The translations under genes were made by a program, and so were the position numbers. Below are positions 6,391 through 7,766 of a stretch of 7,766 bases of DNA, one piece after another. The notes under the pieces were generated by a model, which was given only the letters and a program-made list of their open reading frames with translations, was not told the DNA's origin and made no database searches. Every line of letters starts with the position of its first letter. The first letter of the stretch is position 1. Source of the DNA: Clostridium sp. UBA2485 (GTDB lineage: Bacteria; Bacillota; Clostridia; Clostridiales; Clostridiaceae); NCBI RefSeq assembly GCF_002341865.1, contig NZ_DDOV01000086.1:1-7766 (forward strand), in the 5' to 3' direction.

Positions 6391-6405
6391 TTGAGAATTT
6401 CTCAA
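6391..6405. promoter_or_regulatory. Perfect 15-bp palindrome, candidate operator
   Basis: TTGAGAATTTCTCAA is a perfect 7-1-7 inverted repeat. An overlapping ATTCT-attg-AGAAT repeat (6385-6398, about) extends the dyad to the left. The 7-1-7 geometry is that of Fur/PerR-family boxes, and GAGAA/TTCTC halves occur in some Fur sites, but the spacing does not match the canonical TGATAATnATTATCA. It lies about 435 nt upstream of fur. It could also be an RNA hairpin. There is no functional evidence beyond symmetry. Confidence 0.3.
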
Positions 6406-6466
6406 AACTTATAAAAAATTACGTAGATTACAGCGTAATGCATTAATAAGATATGAAAAAATGGAG

Positions 6467-6597
6467 AAGGGAGGAGTTACGTTAAAACAAGTAATATTAT
6501 AAAATTTGAAAAGAACATTAAAAAGTCACATAAAATATTTGAGAATATTAAAAATGATTATAGTCGTAAGATAATTGCTAATATAGTAAAAGCATAA
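6467..6597 (+). pseudogene. Possible relic small gene: strong RBS, 37-codon frame, no start codon
   Basis: AAGGGAGGAG (6467-6476) is a strong Shine-Dalgarno, and 4 nt later a frame begins GTT AAA ACA AGT AAT. It stays open for 37 codons after the GTT, to TAA at 6595-6597. The conceptual peptide starts KTSNIIKFEKNIKKSHKIF and is Lys/Ile/Asn-rich and amphipathic. GTT is not a normal start; GTG to GTT, or loss of an ATG, would explain it. The alternative ATG at 6461 is in another frame, gives only 13 codons and has no ribosome binding site. A 10-bp hairpin overlaps the stop, as the ireB terminator does. I do not recognise the peptide; chance openness in AT-rich DNA is possible. Confidence 0.25.
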
Positions 6598-6615
6598 CTA
6601 TTAAGAATAGTTATG
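6593..6615. repeat. Perfect 10-bp inverted repeat (hairpin)
   Basis: CATAACTATT (6593-6602) and AATAGTTATG (6606-6615) are perfect complements around a 3-nt AAG loop. The left arm contains the stop of the 37-codon frame. There is no T-run after it, so intrinsic termination would be weak; an operator or RNA-stability hairpin is equally possible. Confidence 0.5.
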
Positions 6616-6839
6616 GAAATCTTAAAATATCTTTATCAGAAAAACTTTTATATGCAAATGTTATAGTCTGTTAAAGAATTATGATACTAGGTAGCAAATT
6701 ATATGAAAGCTCACATTTTCAATGTATATATCTATGCTAGAATATAATATCCAATATATTAAGTATAGGGAAAATATAAGTTTTTATAATGTTTTTATAG
6801 AGTTTTATAAGTTTTGCGTAACAGATGTAATGAGTTAAT

Positions 6840-7295
6840 ATGTCTCATGATAGAATTGAAGTTTTAAAAGAAGTTTTAAAAGAAAAGGGGTATAAATTAA
6901 CCCCTCAAAGAAGAGCTATTTTAAACGGAATAATTGACAGTGAAGGAGCTCACTTAACAGCTGAAGAGTTATATGATTTAGTTAAAATAGACTGCCCTGA
7001 AATAGGCTTAGCAACTGTTTATAGAACTGTTCAATTACTAGAAGAGATGGGCGTAGTATGTAAATTAGACTTAGATGATGGAAGAAGTAGATATGAACTT
7101 TGTCAAGGTGATGATAGTCATCAGCATCATCATTTAATTTGCAATTCTTGTAATAAAGTAATTGAAGTTCAGGGCGATTTACTTCATGAAATAGAAGAAG
7201 TTATTGAAGAAAAATACAAATTTAAAATTGAAAATCACAGTCTGAAATTCTATGGGATATGTGAAGAATGTAATAGGGCATCTGAAAGAGAATAA
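6840..7295 (+). CDS. fur: Ferric uptake regulator family repressor (Fur)
   Basis: This 151-residue cytoplasmic metal-dependent DNA-binding repressor has the length of Bacillus Fur (149). The winged-helix N-terminal domain includes GYKLTPQRRAIL (17-28), LTAEELYDLV (39-48) and the recognition helix IGLATVYRTVQLLEEMGVV (55-73). A hinge SRYEL (83-87) leads to the dimerisation domain with HQHHHLICNSC (94-104), a metal-ligand histidine cluster plus CxxC (C101, C104), and a second CxxC (C141, C144) for structural zinc. The LATVYRT helix and the HHHLIC/GIC signature fit Fur better than PerR (whose helix reads VATVYNN) or Zur, but paralog assignment by eye is not final. An upstream in-frame stop two codons before ATG 6840 rules out a longer form. 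The ribosome binding site is poor (only TGAG at 6831-6834), unlike every other gene here. Confidence 0.93.
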   Translation: MSHDRIEVLKEVLKEKGYKLTPQRRAILNGIIDSEGAHLTAEELYDLVKIDCPEIGLATVYRTVQLLEEMGVVCKLDLDDGRSRYELCQGDDSHQHHHLICNSCNKVIEVQGDLLHEIEEVIEEKYKFKIENHSLKFYGICEECNRASERE

Positions 7296-7314
7296 GTAAG
7301 ATAAGGATTTTAGT

Positions 7315-7397
7315 CTATTTTCTGTTAGGCAAAGAAGTAGAACTCGCTTATAGCGGGATATATGAAGATTTTGCTGATACAGCATAACGTAAAATAG
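7315..7397 (+). ncRNA. Candidate structured RNA (three-stem junction) upstream of RNase J
   Basis: Three mutually compatible helices can be drawn. P1 pairs CTATTTT (7315-7321) with AAAATAG (7391-7397) and, after a 2-nt internal loop, GTTA (7324-7327) with TAAC (7385-7388). P2 is CTCGCT (7343-7348) with AGCGGG (7352-7357), including one G-U pair. P3 is TGCTG (7372-7376) with CAGCA (7380-7384) and abuts P1 directly. There is no T-run, so it is not a terminator. It could be a 5'-leader element of the RNase J mRNA, a processing site or a small RNA. It does not match a riboswitch class I recognise. A 12-codon ATG frame (7362-7397) overlaps it. Evidence is base complementarity only. Confidence 0.3.
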
Positions 7398-7488
7398 GTT
7401 AAATGCTGATTGATTATTTTCTTAAAGATACTTAAATAGAGTAACAAATTAATTTAAATATATATAAAATTACAAAGGAGGGGAGAAA

Positions 7489-7766
7489 GTGCGAAGAGAA
7501 AGAGAAAAAATTAAAATTATACCACTTGGAGGTCTTAATGAAATAGGCAAAAACCTTACCGTAATTGAGTACAAGAATGATATTGTTGTTATCGACTGCG
7601 GCCTTAAATTCCCAGATGATGATATGTTAGGTATAGATGTAGTTATACCAGATGTAAATTATCTTATAAAGAACAGGGAAAGGGTTAAAGGTATATTTTT
7701 AACTCATGGACATGAAGATCATATAGGTGCACTACCTTATGTTTTAAAGCAAATTAATGTTCCTGT
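7489..7766 (+). CDS. rnj: Ribonuclease J, N-terminal part (runs off the right edge)
   Basis: Only the first 92 codons are present. The product begins MRREREKIKIIPLGGLNEIGKN, typical of RNase J, followed by IVVIDCGLKFPDDDMLGIDV and the metallo-beta-lactamase zinc motif HGHEDH (residues 73-78: H73, H75, D77, H78). RNase J combines endonuclease and 5'-3' exonuclease activities in mRNA decay and rRNA maturation in Firmicutes. Full family members are about 550 residues; the beta-CASP and C-terminal domains would lie to the right. The start is GTG 7489 with a strong AAGGAGG (7475-7481), 7 nt away. A 193-nt gap with a candidate RNA fold separates it from fur. Whether it is RNase J1-like or the only copy cannot be told here; no clear promoter pair was found (TTGATT at 7410-7415 lacks a good -10). 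Confidence 0.95.
   Translation, partial: MRREREKIKIIPLGGLNEIGKNLTVIEYKNDIVVIDCGLKFPDDDMLGIDVVIPDVNYLIKNRERVKGIFLTHGHEDHIGALPYVLKQINVP

Larger units (their letters stand above)
6232..6839. other. 608-nt gene-poor intergenic region upstream of fur
   Basis: There is no ORF of normal length on either strand. In order it holds: AT-rich sequence with two direct ATTATC motifs (about 6242-6258); a bulged hairpin CTATCT/AGATAG (6271-6294); a perfect 15-bp palindrome (6391-6405); a small hairpin ATTACG/CGTAAT (6419-6439); a strong Shine-Dalgarno AAGGGAGGAG (6467-6476, no start codon follows); a 37-codon open stretch; a 10-bp hairpin (6593-6615); and three imperfect T-rich tandem units just before fur (6781-6811). 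A TATAAT occurs at 6743-6748 and another at 6785-6790, each without a convincing -35. The fur promoter is probably in the right-hand part but cannot be fixed by eye. Confidence 0.6.

Noticed and set aside
6840..7295. PerR or Zur assignment for the Fur-family gene
   Set aside because: The LATVYRT recognition helix and HHHLIC region match Firmicute Fur better than PerR, which has VATVYNN. Not fully excluded without a tree.
7179..7385. Minus-strand ORF overlapping the end of fur
   Set aside because: About half lies antisense to conserved Fur sequence, it is Phe-rich as expected from a shadow frame, and it shows no domain.
1..7766. CRISPR array, tRNA/rRNA genes, prophage or defence island
   Set aside because: No regularly spaced repeats, no tRNA or rRNA sequence and no defence-type domains were seen; apart from the IS the genes are housekeeping or conserved.

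Overview
This window looks chromosomal and very AT-rich. Codon use strongly favours A/U-ending codons, Shine-Dalgarno sites are strong (AGGAGG type), and TTG and GTG starts occur. The gene order alaS - ireB/reoM - ruvX - DUF1292 - fur - RNase J, the T-box leader and the Gram-positive style Fur all point to a low-GC Firmicute. A Clostridium-like organism is the best guess; this is inferred from gene content and composition, and no 16S is present.

Layout. Positions 1-363 are the end of an IS3-family (IS150-like) insertion sequence read on the minus strand, with the N-terminal part of its OrfA running off the left edge. After a short AT-rich inverted repeat comes a promoter and a two-gene operon (503-2024): a double PRC-barrel protein whose 3' end overlaps an AI-2E-family membrane transporter that starts at TTG. 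A perfect consensus promoter (2043-2071) then drives a complete alanine T-box leader (specifier GCT, T-box sequence, intrinsic terminator) and an unusually long 175-nt spacer before alaS (2469-5117).

Downstream are small conserved housekeeping genes: ireB (reoM-like, best started at GTG 5199), a strong terminator fused to its stop codon, ruvX (best started at ATG 5537) and an acidic DUF1292 protein. A 608-nt gene-poor region (6232-6839) follows. It holds a perfect 15-bp palindrome, a strong Shine-Dalgarno facing a 37-codon frame with no usable start codon, and a 10-bp hairpin on that frame's stop. Then comes fur (6840-7295), a 193-nt gap with a candidate three-stem RNA fold (7315-7397), and the first 92 codons of RNase J (7489 onward).

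How the parts work together: alaS charges tRNA-Ala and is controlled by uncharged tRNA-Ala through the T-box. IreB/ReoM is a Ser/Thr-kinase substrate in cell-envelope control, RuvX/YqgF is an RNase H-fold nuclease, Fur is the iron-responsive repressor, and RNase J is a major mRNA decay and processing enzyme. The genes are neighbours by conserved synteny more than by one pathway. No defence system, CRISPR array, phage module or clearly new multi-gene system is visible. The most novel material is non-coding: the 6391-6615 region and the fold upstream of RNase J.
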